This document shows positions 7,650-17,245 of a stretch of DNA of 64,000 nt, piece after piece. Position numbers and translations under genes: made by a program. Origin of the DNA: Bradyrhizobium prioriisuperbiae (GTDB lineage Bacteria > Pseudomonadota > Alphaproteobacteria > Rhizobiales > Xanthobacteraceae); assembly GCF_032397745.1 (NCBI RefSeq), contig NZ_CP135921.1:3348001-3412000 (forward strand), read 5' to 3'. Each line of letters begins with the position of its first letter. The first letter of the stretch is position 1. Below the pieces are notes generated by a model. That model ran no database searches. It was not told where the DNA came from and worked only from the letters and a program-made list of their open reading frames with translations.

Positions 7650-8569
7650 CGCTCTGATAGCAGTCGGATAAAATTCGCGAGAGCTGGATTCTCGTTGTCC
7701 TCCCGCCACATTGCTGAAAAATCGATTCGACTCGGACCTGTCCCGTCCTGGAGCTTCCGATAGATTATCCCAGATAAGTTTGCTCCCGTGTCCGATTCTA
7801 ATACCAGACTCACACCGACCCCCATGCTGATCAGGCTCTTGATCGCGCCTCGACTGACGTCGTGACGTTCTATCCGCGGACGATCACGACTCGTATTTAG
7901 CTTGGTGTTGAGGAGGGCCTCAAGTTCGGTTCCTGGATCATATTGGCTTAATAGCAGAGTTTGATTGCGAAGATCTGTCCAATAAACGACTTCCTGCGGT
8001 GCGAGAGCGTGATCAATAGGCAGGGCGACAAGAATGCGCTCGCTCCAAAGAGGAATTGCCTTGCAGTCCAACGGCGTCTCCCCTGTTGCAATGTGCAGGT
8101 CGACAACGCCATTGCGAAGTGCTGTGACCAGCTTCGTTCTAGATCGCTCAATTGTCCTCAGCTCAACTTGCGGAAATCTACCTCGGAAGTCCAGCAATGC
8201 GGTTCGCAAATTTCCGGTGGTCAACGAGGTGCAGAACCCGACAACCAGACTTCCCGCATCGCCTCGGCCGCTCGCCTTCGCAACAGCGCTTAGCGCTTCT
8301 AACTGCTCTACTATCGAACGGGCTGTCCGCAGAAAGTGACGCCCAATCGAAGTCGCGTGTACCCCAGCGGTCGATCGTTCGAATATCGTAACTCCAAACC
8401 CATGTTCAAGGATTTGGATTGAGCGACTAAGTGTGGATTGCTTTACCGACAGCGCTTCGGCGGCTTGCCTAAAGCTGCCGTGATCTGCTGCCGCAATCGC
8501 ATGCACGAGCTGATTGAGGTTGATGTGGAGGCGTCTCATCGCCGTTCGTTTAGAATCTTCGGTGCTCAT
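7625..8569 (-). CDS. LysR-family transcriptional regulator
   Basis: About 314 residues starting MSTEDSK at 8569; longer starts add an unstructured leader. The winged helix-turn-helix is at about residues 10-70 (FRQAAEALSVKQSTLSRSIQ, then LEHGFGVTIFERS). A substrate-binding-like domain follows (LVVGFCTSL, LPIDHALAPQE). Its 3' end overlaps the DUF2274 gene by 25 bases, tail to tail. Base composition looks less GC-rich than its neighbours, in keeping with separate acquisition. No divergent target gene is adjacent. Confidence 0.85.
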   Translation of the reverse strand: MSTEDSKRTAMRRLHINLNQLVHAIAAADHGSFRQAAEALSVKQSTLSRSIQILEHGFGVTIFERSTAGVHATSIGRHFLRTARSIVEQLEALSAVAKASGRGDAGSLVVGFCTSLTTGNLRTALLDFRGRFPQVELRTIERSRTKLVTALRNGVVDLHIATGETPLDCKAIPLWSERILVALPIDHALAPQEVVYWTDLRNQTLLLSQYDPGTELEALLNTKLNTSRDRPRIERHDVSRGAIKSLISMGVGVSLVLESDTGANLSGIIYRKLQDGTGPSRIDFSAMWREDNENPALANFIRLLSERYPFLPEG

Positions 8570-8965
8570 GACTTCACTCGATGCAGGATTCGTATTTGGA
8601 ATTAGCCGCTCGGGGTAGCGCAAACAAGCGCCACGTAATCTCTCCGAAGTGGCCGCCCTCGCCGGAGCGGGACGAGATGACATCCAGTCAATACTGCGAT
8701 GAAGGGTGCGCAACTACCAGCCGGACTAGACCGTTCCGATATCGGGCGTAAGAAAGGAAATGACCTGTTGACGCCTGTCCTCGGACGACAGGCGCAGTGT
8801 CTGCGACCAAAATGCGGCCCTCGCCGAACTAATCCTGCAATCGATGCGGCCGCCCCTTGTTGCTTCAGGTCGCCCGGCAATCGGAAGCAATGTGTCAGAC
8901 GGCATCGGATAGGAGAACGAATCTCGAATTCCGTGCATCACGATCTCATCCAGATAGAGGAATCA
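8570..8965. other. Intergenic stretch without a recognisable gene
   Basis: Short open frames on both strands lack family motifs, good ribosome sites or consistent starts. It must hold the promoters for the LysR gene (leftward) and the SnoaL-like gene (rightward). Confidence 0.5.
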
Positions 8966-9379
8966 ATGAATACACATCATGTAGACGCCTACTTCAAAGC
9001 TATGAGCGCCAAGGAATTCGCGCAGCTCGCCGCGCATCTTTCCGAAAATATTCTCCTCCTAAGCCCCGTCTTCCCCGAGCCGTTCGAAGGGAGAGACACG
9101 GTGGTAAAGATTCTCTCTGGTCTGCTTGAAACCATCGACAGCATCCGGGTCAACCTGACCTTTTCATCGGATCGCGACGTCGCGGTCTTCTTCACCATTG
9201 AGTGTGACGGGATTACGGTCAAAGGAAACGAGCACATGCACCTGAATGAGAGTGGACTCATCGATCGCATCGAGGTGGCATGGCGCCCACTTGGCTCGGC
9301 AGTGCTCATCCAGGAAAAACTCGCGAACAAACTAGGCGGGCAGCCTATGCGCCTGGTTCCCGCACCAAGCGCTGCCTGA
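8966..9379 (+). CDS. SnoaL-like (NTF2-fold) small protein
   Basis: A 137-residue protein starting MNTHHVDAYFKAMSAKEFAQ after a GAGG-type ribosome site. The pattern of two N-terminal helices, then LLLSPVFPEPFEGRDTV and strands ending IDRIEVAWRPL, fits a SnoaL/ketosteroid-isomerase-like cone fold. Members are isomerases, cyclases, dehydratases or inactive binding proteins; no catalytic residue pattern is decisive. It stands alone between two LysR genes. Confidence 0.65.
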   Translation: MNTHHVDAYFKAMSAKEFAQLAAHLSENILLLSPVFPEPFEGRDTVVKILSGLLETIDSIRVNLTFSSDRDVAVFFTIECDGITVKGNEHMHLNESGLIDRIEVAWRPLGSAVLIQEKLANKLGGQPMRLVPAPSAA

Positions 9380-9685
9380 CTGCGTCTTTCTCAATCCCCG
9401 CTGGAACGAGCTTCACCTTTCCGACGCAAAGAACGGGAGGTGGATCTCGGAGCGCGTTGTCGACGCGAGACGTCCGGCTTGGATGACGAGGTTACTATCA
9501 AGTCGGGAGCGCGCCGTCAGTCAGCCGATATTGAATGAAGCCGTCGCCCGCCTCCCGGTGACGTGGATCGTGCCCGACGCGTTCGGCTCGTCACGCAGAT
9601 CGGCGGCGTCGCTTCAGTTGGCGAGAATTCGAGCTAAGGCGGAGACTGCTGGTAACGAGCCGGTCGACAAGATAGTGTCGACGTC
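9380..9685. other. Intergenic stretch upstream of LysR
   Basis: No gene seen. Just before the LysR start, CGACA and TGTCG form a short dyad around six bases (about 9666-9681), which could be an autoregulatory site. Confidence 0.4.
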
Positions 9686-10606
9686 ATGCCTACGCCGCTC
9701 GACACCGTGTCCCTATCGCAGCTCCGCTGCTTCATAGCCGTGATCGATTCCCGATCATTTGCCAGCGCGGCCCGTCAATTGGCGCTGACGACCTCCGGGG
9801 TTTCGAAAACGATCTCGCGGTTGGAGGCGGCTTACGGACTACGCCTGCTGCATCGTTCGACCCACTCGATTTCGCCGACCGAGGCCGGTGAGAGCCTGAT
9901 CGGACCGGCGCGTGCCTTGCTCAAGGGAGCGGAGGATATCGACATCATCCTGACGCACGCGAATGCGAGCGCCGCAACGGGTAACGTTCGGATCGGCGCG
10001 CCTCCCGCATTCGTTCGGCGTTGCCTCGTGCCGCTTTTACCGACATTCGCCGAACGGCATCCCGACGTGGTTCTCGATTTGCGGGCGAGTGACGCGATTG
10101 TCGATCTTGCGGAAGTCGGCCTCGATCTCGCGATACGAAGCGGGCCGATCGATGGCCTGCCTGGCCACGTTCGGCTGCCTTGGTTCAAATTCGACTGGAT
10201 AGCCTTCGGTTCGGCTCGTTACCTAGAACGGCGTGGGCTGCCGGAGACCCCCTCCGATCTTGCCAAGCACGACTTGATCGGCTTTCGCAACACGCGTACG
10301 GGGCTGGTCGAGCCTTGGCAGTTCCGCGACGAAAGTGTCCCACGATCGCCGGCTTGGCGCTTTGTCACGGACGATGCCGAATCGGCTTTGTTGGCTGCGA
10401 TGAACGGGGCGGGCATCATGTGGGCGCCAAGGTGGCTCGCAGCCGAAGCGCTTGCCTCGGGCATGGCGATCGAGGTGCTGCCGAATTGGGGCGGGCACAC
10501 GACGCCAGTGTCCATCCTGCGACGTGGACAAACCTTGCTTCCAGCCCGTGTACGAGCGGTGGTGGACTTTCTCCACGGTCATGCTGCCACCTTTGGTGAA
10601 GCGTGA
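9686..10606 (+). CDS. LysR-family transcriptional regulator
   Basis: 306 residues. The N-terminal helix-turn-helix reads LSQLRCFIAVIDSRSFASAA, then TTSGVSKTISRLEAAYG and LHRSTHSISPTEAG. The effector domain follows with GNVRIGAPPAF, LDLAIRSGPI and the usual two-lobed pattern, of the CrgA/PA2877-like subgroup. Start at ATG 9686. It is convergent with the crotonase gene that ends at 10656. It may control the neighbouring operon, but no divergent target adjoins it. Confidence 0.88.
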   Translation: MPTPLDTVSLSQLRCFIAVIDSRSFASAARQLALTTSGVSKTISRLEAAYGLRLLHRSTHSISPTEAGESLIGPARALLKGAEDIDIILTHANASAATGNVRIGAPPAFVRRCLVPLLPTFAERHPDVVLDLRASDAIVDLAEVGLDLAIRSGPIDGLPGHVRLPWFKFDWIAFGSARYLERRGLPETPSDLAKHDLIGFRNTRTGLVEPWQFRDESVPRSPAWRFVTDDAESALLAAMNGAGIMWAPRWLAAEALASGMAIEVLPNWGGHTTPVSILRRGQTLLPARVRAVVDFLHGHAATFGEA

Positions 10607-10655
10607 CAGGTGATTGGAACGGCATTCCTCAGGCAACTCCGGTTTTCTGCCTCAC

Positions 10656-11441
10656 CTAGAGGCCCGTGAATCGAGCGGCACGCTTCTCGCGGAATGCACG
10701 TATTCCTTCCAGGCCGTCTCCGAGGTTCACGCTTTCGGCGACGCCTTTCGCCTCAAGTTGCAATTGGTGCTCCAAACCGAACTGGTCGGCGCCGGCCAAA
10801 AGCGCTTTGATTCGCCCGTACGCCACGGTGGGCCCGCTCATGAAGCGATTGCATATCTCGTCGACTGCCGACGGGAGCCCCGCGGCATCGACGACATTGT
10901 TGATCATGCCCCACTGAAAGGCTTCGGCGGCCGTGATCTTGCGGTTTAGCATCAACATCTCGCGTGCCTTAGTTTCGCCAACCCTACGAAACAGCGCGCG
11001 GGCAAGACCGCCATCGGGCGGCAACCCGAGTGCGATGAACGCGGATGCGAAGGTGGCCGAAGCGGAAGCCAAGACGATATCGCCGGCCAGGCATAGGCTC
11101 AACCCGGCGCCCGCAGCGGGACCGTTTATGGAAACCACTACAGGGGCGCGCATCCGAACCATCGACAAGATTGCCGCGTTCAGATGATGTGTGGTCTCGC
11201 GGACCACGGCGCCGTAGTCATCCGCGCCGTCAAAATTGCCGGGGTCTCCTCCAACGCAGAAGAAACGTCCTTTCCCCGTGAGTACTACACACCTGACGTT
11301 TTCGTCCTCCTCGCAGTTGCGCATGGCTTTCGCGAGTTGCCTCAGGAGAGCGACGTTCATTGAGTTGCCGCTTTCAGGGCGGTTTAATTGGATTTGAACG
11401 AGGCCGTTTCGGCGCTGAAGATCGATGCAATCGAATTCCAT
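10656..11441 (-). CDS. Enoyl-CoA hydratase/isomerase (crotonase) family
   Basis: 261 residues with the crotonase core: oxyanion segments KGRFFCVGGDPGNF and GPAAGAGLSLCLAGDIVLAS, then LGLPPDGGLARALFRRVG. The position of the first catalytic Glu of true hydratases appears hydrophobic (ASAFIALG), so an isomerase or another thioester reaction is as likely as hydration. The C-terminus ends FREKRAARFTGL as usual. It is the last gene of a leftward operon-like run from 17154, and probably acts in beta-oxidation of an unusual acyl-CoA. Confidence 0.87.
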   Translation of the reverse strand: MEFDCIDLQRRNGLVQIQLNRPESGNSMNVALLRQLAKAMRNCEEDENVRCVVLTGKGRFFCVGGDPGNFDGADDYGAVVRETTHHLNAAILSMVRMRAPVVVSINGPAAGAGLSLCLAGDIVLASASATFASAFIALGLPPDGGLARALFRRVGETKAREMLMLNRKITAAEAFQWGMINNVVDAAGLPSAVDEICNRFMSGPTVAYGRIKALLAGADQFGLEHQLQLEAKGVAESVNLGDGLEGIRAFREKRAARFTGL

Positions 11442-11462
11442 TTGACTGTTATCCTATGGCGC

Positions 11463-11956
11463 TCAGCCTCTCCGTGCCGCTCTGGCTAGGTTGCTGCGTA
11501 CGACGAGCCGGTGAAACGGTGAGATGAGGCGAAAATAGATCTTTCCCAACAGATTATGGCGGTGAACAACGGTGGCCAAGATGACTTCGTCATATGCGTC
11601 GTCGCGGCGGGAGCGAAGCTGCACGGAAGCCCGAAAATCCAGATGTTTGTCGTCCTCGCCGAGGATAAGCTCGAGCGTCGTCCGAGAACGCCGTTGAATA
11701 AGTCAATCGTCTCTGCCCGATTGCGCCTCGCCATGCCGGTCATGGCGACGTCCCGTATCTTGAGAAGTACCACGAACCATGGAGCGGAATGCGCGAGAAT
11801 GGCGCGAGCCAGGCCGTCGATGTCCGGAGGCGTGCCTGTTGGAAGCGAGATCGCGAATGCATCGACCATGTCGGTCGTCGGAAAAAGGTGCGCACGCTGA
11901 CTTTCCCCGGGAAGCTCGATGGATCGTACATTGTCAGGCTGATCCATTGCGCTCAT
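11463..11956 (-). pseudogene. DUF2867 protein, frameshifted
   Basis: The N-terminal frame (start MSAMDQPDNVRS at 11956) reads RSIELPGESQRAHLFP and WFVVLLKIRDVAMTGM, typical of DUF2867. The family C-terminus ([16 protein letters not shown], then [17 protein letters not shown]) is intact in another minus-strand frame ending at TGA 11463-11465. One shift at about 11670-11700 joins them. Unless this is a sequencing error, the gene is inactive. Function is unknown in the family, which often neighbours NAD-dependent epimerases. Confidence 0.75.
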
Positions 11957-12132
11957 CGATGTCAATGCTTGCTCCGATGAGTTGCCCGACGCATGGTCAC
12001 CAAGAGATGGGAGAGGCACCGACAGGCATTCGTGCGTCTCGGCTTCGTGGCGAATGCAAGCGCGGGAGGCGGCTCGCGCTTTCCGGAGCGGATCATCTCG
12101 GCCGAGATCGCCATTTGCAGGTCGGAATATCG

Positions 12133-13125
12133 TCACGGTGCCGCTGAAACGTCGATGATCGCGTTTCCGACGAGTTCGCCCGATTCCACGGCGGTGTGCG
12201 CTTGAGCAGTGGCCTCCAAAGGGAAGCGAGCTGCGATGGTGGGGGCAAGCGCGTTTTCCTTCATGGCTTTGGTGAGAAGTTCGCAGGCGCGCCGGCGCTC
12301 ATCTTCGCTCAGGCGGTAGACCAGGATGAGCCGCATGGTGATATTCTTGAACATAAGTGGATAGACCGGGAACTCGGGCTTGGGCATAGCCATGGACCCG
12401 TAGGCGGCGATTACTCCGTTCGGTTTCAAAATCTTGACTGACGTTTCGATATTGCCGCCCAACTCCACCTCGATGATCCGGTCTACGCCGGCATCCGAGG
12501 TGAAGGCTTTGACGGCAGAAGTTACGTCCTCGTCGCGGTAGTTGATGACATGATCGGCTCCGGCGGCTTTTGACTGCTGCGCCTTGAAGAAGCCGCTGAC
12601 GGTCGTGATGACCCGCGCGCCGCCCCACTTGGCGAGTTGTATGGCACACTGTCCAACGGCTCCGGCGCCGCCGGTCACGAGTAGGGTCTTTCCTTCGACG
12701 GGGCCGTCTGCGAAAACCGCGTGGGTTGCCGTCAAGCCCGGAATGCCGAGGCAAGCTCCTGCATCGAAGCCGACGTTGTCGGGTAGACGAAGAGCCTGGC
12801 CCTCCGGAAGACAGACGAATTCGGCGCATGTTCCGTGCGGGCGGTCCCAAGCCGCGTTCCACGTCCAAACCCGCTCACCGATTCGATCCTTGGACACTCC
12901 GGTCCCTACCGCCTCGATGATCCCGGCCCCGTCCGAATGCGGAATCACCAACGGAAAGGCCATCGGCGCGCGGACGCCGGCCCGCGATTTGACGTCAGAA
13001 GGGTTGACCCCAGAGACAAGCACGCGGACCCTGACCTCTCCCCGTTGTGGCTCCGGCACCGGGCGTTCGCCCAGTTGGAGGACGCTTGCCGCGGGTCCTG
13101 TGCTCTCGTACCAAACTGCTCTCAT
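12133..13125 (-). CDS. NADPH:quinone oxidoreductase-like zinc-independent MDR
   Basis: 330 residues starting MRAVWYESTG; an upstream extension in the same frame is rejected. It is a medium-chain dehydrogenase/reductase: GroES-like N-domain (VSGVNPSDVKSRAG, IPHSDGAGIIEAVG), the Rossmann motif GGAGAVGQCAIQLAKW and a C-terminal NAIIDV. The structural-zinc cysteines are absent, so it belongs to the quinone-reductase/enoyl-reductase branch. It could reduce an enone or enoyl thioester made in this operon. Confidence 0.88.
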   Translation of the reverse strand: MRAVWYESTGPAASVLQLGERPVPEPQRGEVRVRVLVSGVNPSDVKSRAGVRAPMAFPLVIPHSDGAGIIEAVGTGVSKDRIGERVWTWNAAWDRPHGTCAEFVCLPEGQALRLPDNVGFDAGACLGIPGLTATHAVFADGPVEGKTLLVTGGAGAVGQCAIQLAKWGGARVITTVSGFFKAQQSKAAGADHVINYRDEDVTSAVKAFTSDAGVDRIIEVELGGNIETSVKILKPNGVIAAYGSMAMPKPEFPVYPLMFKNITMRLILVYRLSEDERRRACELLTKAMKENALAPTIAARFPLEATAQAHTAVESGELVGNAIIDVSAAP

Positions 13126-13150
13126 TCGACTGGCTCCTTTCGATCCGAGC

Positions 13151-14317
13151 TCACCAAGAGAGCCGGAGTATCTCCATGACATCATCCGCTCCGTGGACGG
13201 ACCGCGGATTGTTCTCGAGGAAGCCGGACGCAACGGTGCGCTCGGCGAGGTTTCTGAGCTTGCTCTCCTCGATGTCGGCCTGGCGCAGGCGGATGGGCTC
13301 CCCAAGGCTCGTCACCAAATCCTCCACGACTTCCGCCAAGCCGTGATCGGGCTTGCCGATCAATGCGCAGAGCTCTGCCTGCCGTTCGGCGTTGACCTTC
13401 GAGTTCCATCGAAGGACGGAGGCCAGCAGCATGCACGAGGTGCGGCCGTGTGGGACACCGAACGCTCCGCCGAGGACGCGGCCTATGCCATGGCTCGCTC
13501 CGACCGGGACGCCCGCAGCCGGTCCTAGGATGGAAAGCCACATTCCCAACTGTGCGTCGAGCCGGAACTGCAGGTTGAGAGGGTCAGCTTGAAGTTTTGG
13601 AAGCGTTCTGAGCAGCGTCCGAAAGGCCTGAATTGCCATCGCGTCGGCGTAGGGCGTGGACTCGGGCGAGCAAAACGTCTCCACACAATGATCGACTGCG
13701 CGGACTCCCGTGGACATGAGTACCCAATTGGGAACGCCGAGAGTGGCTTCCGGATCGAGAATGACGCTGCGCGGGATCTGCAGCGGATGGTCGAACACTT
13801 CCTTGACGCCGGATGAGCTCTCGGTCACGCCGGCGAAGCTTGTGAACTCCGCGCCCGAAAAGGTCGTAGGTACGGCGATGGACCGCGTGGTCGGCACGGA
13901 ATCGTTCAATACATCGGTCGAGCCTTCCGGGGTGATGCCCTTGCGAAGGCGATCCAGATCCTCCTCGCAATCAAGCGCGAGCCACATGACTCGCTGCGTC
14001 AACTTGCATGCGTCGATGACGGATCCTCCGCCTATTGCCACGAGAAGGTCGGCGGATGCGGCGCGAGCGGCTCTCGCGGCGCCGATAACGCTTTCCCGAG
14101 GCGAATGCGGCCGCATGTCGAAATAAGCTCCGGCGAAGCGGCTTCCCAACGCATCCACGATCCCGCTCAGGAAGGTCGAACGCCTCAAGGAAGGCGAGCA
14201 GACAAGGAACAGCCGGGAACAGCCGAGACGCCGGGCCTCGTCCACGAGCGCGTGCTGCGCGGCTTTGCCGAAAATGACGCGTTCCTGGAGAGGAAAGCGA
14301 TGTATGCCTGACAGCAT
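13151..14317 (-). CDS. Iron-containing alcohol dehydrogenase
   Basis: 388 residues. NAD-binding motif VAIGGGSVIDACK at about residue 93, then AVPTTFSGAEFT, and the metal-binding His region ASHGIGRVLGGAFGVPHG. These place it in the Fe-ADH superfamily near maleylacetate reductase and 4-hydroxybutyrate dehydrogenase. Good ribosome site before ATG 14317; 25 bases separate it from the quinone reductase gene, so they are cotranscribed. It probably oxidises an alcohol or reduces a keto acid intermediate. Confidence 0.87.
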   Translation of the reverse strand: MLSGIHRFPLQERVIFGKAAQHALVDEARRLGCSRLFLVCSPSLRRSTFLSGIVDALGSRFAGAYFDMRPHSPRESVIGAARAARAASADLLVAIGGGSVIDACKLTQRVMWLALDCEEDLDRLRKGITPEGSTDVLNDSVPTTRSIAVPTTFSGAEFTSFAGVTESSSGVKEVFDHPLQIPRSVILDPEATLGVPNWVLMSTGVRAVDHCVETFCSPESTPYADAMAIQAFRTLLRTLPKLQADPLNLQFRLDAQLGMWLSILGPAAGVPVGASHGIGRVLGGAFGVPHGRTSCMLLASVLRWNSKVNAERQAELCALIGKPDHGLAEVVEDLVTSLGEPIRLRQADIEESKLRNLAERTVASGFLENNPRSVHGADDVMEILRLSW

Positions 14318-14375
14318 TGCTGTTCCTTGATCAGATCGGTAAATGGCGTTCGCCCGTCGGAGACCCCTGCGACGT

Positions 14376-15194
14376 CTACGGTCGCGGCGGCACCATGTCG
14401 CCTCCCACCCGGGCGACCAGCCGCCCTCTCTCCAGGCGTCCGGGCGCGTCGTGAGATGGAAGCAGCCATTTGCAGCCTCTAACGGCTCGCTTCATCGCGC
14501 GCCGTTCCTGCCTCTCGCTCATTGCCGTGTTGCCGGAGATGTGGGGTTCGTTGAAGAGAACCTCGTCGAAGGGATTTCCAAGCTGATGTTCGAGGTTGTA
14601 GAAGACGTCGCCGCAGATGCGGGCAAGTCCATCGCGCGTCTCGACGAGTACGCTGAGCGAGCCTTCCGTGTGACCGCCGGAGCGTTCCACCGCGAGGCCC
14701 GGGAGAACCTCGATGACGTCACCATCCTCGGCATCGAGAAGTTGGATGGCGTCCTGCCGCCAGACCCTGCCCAACAGATGTTTCATGTCTGGTGCCGGGT
14801 ATCCGCCTCCTCCTGATCCGTTGCAGCCGATCTCCAACTCGCGGCGTGACGTGACGACGCGCGTAGAATCGGGAAAGAGATCGTCCTTTCCGGCATGATC
14901 GATGTGGAGATGAGTGTGGATGATCATGGCGACGTCGCCGGGTTTGATGCCGCGAATCTCAAGCTGTGCTTCGAGCGTTCCGGCGGGCGCGTCTGTCGCC
15001 ACCATGCCGACGGTCGTCATGATCTCCGTCGAACGAAAGCCGGTATCGACGAGCACCGGCCCGGCGCTCAGCCCGCGTATCAGAAAGGCGTTGACGCACA
15101 CGGCCGCGGGAGTACCCGGCGTGCGATGTTTAGCAAGGAATGACGTGTCGACGGTGACGTCGCCTGCATTGATTATCTCAATTTCCAGGGCCAT
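14376..15194 (-). CDS. Metallo-beta-lactamase-fold hydrolase, lactonase-like
   Basis: 272 residues with the dinuclear metal motif THLHIDHAG at about residue 105, a second His in SGGHTEGSLS, the bridging Asp in CGDVFYN and the C-terminal LLPSHD. The arrangement resembles N-acyl-homoserine lactonase-type enzymes, but it sits in a CoA-catabolic operon, so a lactone or thioester substrate is more likely than quorum signals. Cytoplasmic, no signal peptide. Paralog of the next gene upstream. Confidence 0.87.
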   Translation of the reverse strand: MALEIEIINAGDVTVDTSFLAKHRTPGTPAAVCVNAFLIRGLSAGPVLVDTGFRSTEIMTTVGMVATDAPAGTLEAQLEIRGIKPGDVAMIIHTHLHIDHAGKDDLFPDSTRVVTSRRELEIGCNGSGGGGYPAPDMKHLLGRVWRQDAIQLLDAEDGDVIEVLPGLAVERSGGHTEGSLSVLVETRDGLARICGDVFYNLEHQLGNPFDEVLFNEPHISGNTAMSERQERRAMKRAVRGCKWLLPSHDAPGRLERGRLVARVGGDMVPPRP

Positions 15195-15215
15195 TGTTCG
15201 TTTCCTCTATTGTGG

Positions 15216-16001
15216 TTACTGCAGCGCCTCTACGGGCCCCGGCGTTTTTGAGCTTGAAAGGCGGCCAGTCACGCGCCCGTCTTCGACGGCAAAACCGTCG
15301 TCGTGCGCGGGCAACAGCCAGCGCGCTTGACCGAGCACCGCCTTCATGGCGGCTCGGTCGGCGGCTTGGCTCGCGCCGCTGTTGTCCGCCATGCGCGGCT
15401 CGCGATGGTTGGTCTGGAACGGCGGGGCAATGACCTGCATGTGCACGTCCTGAATGACGTCTCCACAAAGGCAGGCAATGCCGTCTGCGGTGTCGACAAA
15501 CACGTTTATCGATCCTTCCGTGTGGCCGCCCGCCTGAGCTACGCAGATGCCCGGCAGGATCCGCTGGCGCTCAAAGCCCTGAAAATCGAGAAGCCACATC
15601 GCACCTGGCGTATGGACCCGTTCGAGAAGAAGCTCGATGTGGGCCAATCGGTAGTCCTGTCGCATCATGCCGCTGGCAGCAAATTCGAGCTCGCGCCGGT
15701 TGACCGCGAACTTGGTCGTGGTTGGAAAGACGGCGGCGCCACCGACGTGATCAAAGTGAAGATGGGTGAAGATCACCGTGGGGATATCTGCCGCGGCGAG
15801 GCCGAATCGATCGAGCTCCGCGCTGATCATCGCGGCGTCGCCGGCGCCCGTGTCTACAAGTACCGGCTCAGCTCCGCCTCCTTCGATCAGGTAGGCATAG
15901 ACCGGCGTCCGGATCTTGCTTCCCAGATCCCGGTATTGCACGAACTCCCCGGCGTCGACTTCAAGAACTCCCACGTGCAGGCGGTGTATTTTTCGATGCA
16001 T
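15216..16001 (-). CDS. Metallo-beta-lactamase-fold hydrolase, second copy
   Basis: About 261 residues, paralogous to the downstream neighbour: THLHFDHVGG, AGGHTEGSIN, CGDVIQD and LLPAHDD supply the same metal ligands. Three start Mets are close together; MHRKIHRL at 16001 is preferred because GGAGGA lies five bases before it. Only about 20 bases separate it from the first copy. Two diverged copies suggest two successive lactone or thioester hydrolyses, or a heteromer. Confidence 0.87.
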   Translation of the reverse strand: MHRKIHRLHVGVLEVDAGEFVQYRDLGSKIRTPVYAYLIEGGGAEPVLVDTGAGDAAMISAELDRFGLAAADIPTVIFTHLHFDHVGGAAVFPTTTKFAVNRRELEFAASGMMRQDYRLAHIELLLERVHTPGAMWLLDFQGFERQRILPGICVAQAGGHTEGSINVFVDTADGIACLCGDVIQDVHMQVIAPPFQTNHREPRMADNSGASQAADRAAMKAVLGQARWLLPAHDDGFAVEDGRVTGRLSSSKTPGPVEALQ

Positions 16002-16038
16002 GTCTTCCTCCATCATCTACGGGCCCCGTTTCGTGGCC

Positions 16039-17154
16039 TCATTGCTTCGAATCGGTTTCGATGTCGCGGAAAATCTCATTTGAATGCTCGCCGAGCTTGG
16101 GCGTCGGGCGTCGGATGTCGGTCGACCAGGCGCTAAAGCGCACCGGTTGGATGACATGGTTCTCGGTCGTGCCGTCCGTCCGCGACAGCTTGCGGAAGAG
16201 GTTGCGGGAACGCACGTGAGGGTCGTCGATGACATCGGCAAGGGCGTTCAGCGGCGACCAAGGTACGGCATGTCGATCCAACAACGGTTGCCAGTGATCG
16301 AGAGAATGGGCGGAAAGAGCTTTCGAGATGCGGCGTCGAAGAACGTCCCTTTCGCGAAGCCGGTCCGCTTGAACCAGTTCCGAGGCATCCGGCATGTCCA
16401 GCAATGCGCAAAGTGCGCGCCAGAAATGGTCTTCGTGCGCGATACTGAGGGTAATGCGTCGTCCACCCTTCACGTCGAAGACCCCGTACGCGGGTTCGCC
16501 GAGAATTTCGAACGGCACCTCGCCGTCCATCGCGGGTGCCACATAGGTGGACATCCAAGATATCAGGCCGTCGGTCATTGAGACGTCTATCTCGGTGCCG
16601 CGGCCGGTACGTTCGCGTCCGAAAAGCGCCGAAGCGATCGAAAAGGCGGCGAACATCGCGCTGCTTAGATCGCCGTAGGAAACGTTCGGAAAATCTGCTC
16701 GGGTGCCTGTCGCCCTATCGAACAAATGCCCGGCGAACGCCAGATAGGAAAGATCGTGCGCGGTCCGATCGCGGTACGGGCCGGCTTGTCCGAAACCGGA
16801 GATCGAGACGTAAATTAGCCGTTCATTGACGGCCTTCATCGTGCCGTATCCTACGCCAAGGCGATCCATAGTTCCCGGCCGGAAGCCTTCGAGAACTACG
16901 TCGGCGCTGGCGGCGAGCGACAGCAACTGTTCGCGACCCTGCTTGCTCTTCAGATCCACGCAGACGCTTCGTTTGTTGCGGGCGAGAGCGCGAAAGAACG
17001 GAGGATAGGCCCGGGCAGGGTCACCGCCGTTCGGACGTTCGACGAGAATGACGTCGGCGCCCATGTCGGCGAGGAGCATCGTCGCATAGGGGCCGGGGTA
17101 CTGCTCCGCGAGCGAAAGTATCCTGATGTTCTCGAAGATGGATGTCATGTCCAT
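16039..17154 (-). CDS. Class III CoA-transferase (CaiB/BaiF family)
   Basis: About 371 residues. Family hallmarks: ILSLAEQYPGPYATMLLADMG at the N-terminus, VLEGFRPGTMDRLGVGY, and the catalytic Asp in TAHDLSYLAFAGH. It transfers CoA between carboxylates and often activates aromatic or branched acids for beta-oxidation. MDMTSIF at 17154 is preferred; in-frame Mets upstream give up to ten more residues. It is the first gene of the leftward operon-like run and faces the acyl-CoA dehydrogenase operon across a shared promoter region. Confidence 0.9.
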   Translation of the reverse strand: MDMTSIFENIRILSLAEQYPGPYATMLLADMGADVILVERPNGGDPARAYPPFFRALARNKRSVCVDLKSKQGREQLLSLAASADVVLEGFRPGTMDRLGVGYGTMKAVNERLIYVSISGFGQAGPYRDRTAHDLSYLAFAGHLFDRATGTRADFPNVSYGDLSSAMFAAFSIASALFGRERTGRGTEIDVSMTDGLISWMSTYVAPAMDGEVPFEILGEPAYGVFDVKGGRRITLSIAHEDHFWRALCALLDMPDASELVQADRLRERDVLRRRISKALSAHSLDHWQPLLDRHAVPWSPLNALADVIDDPHVRSRNLFRKLSRTDGTTENHVIQPVRFSAWSTDIRRPTPKLGEHSNEIFRDIETDSKQ

Positions 17155-17245
17155 TCCATACTCGCCGGTCATTTGTCGACCCATTGGCCGGCTCGCCCGG
17201 CTTGAACCGAGATCGCGCGCCGTGCTCGGGCATCCATGCGTAGTC

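Noticed and set aside
14376..16001. Quorum-quenching lactonases
   Set aside because: The motif fits, but operon context is CoA-thioester catabolism and nothing else suggests homoserine lactone signals.
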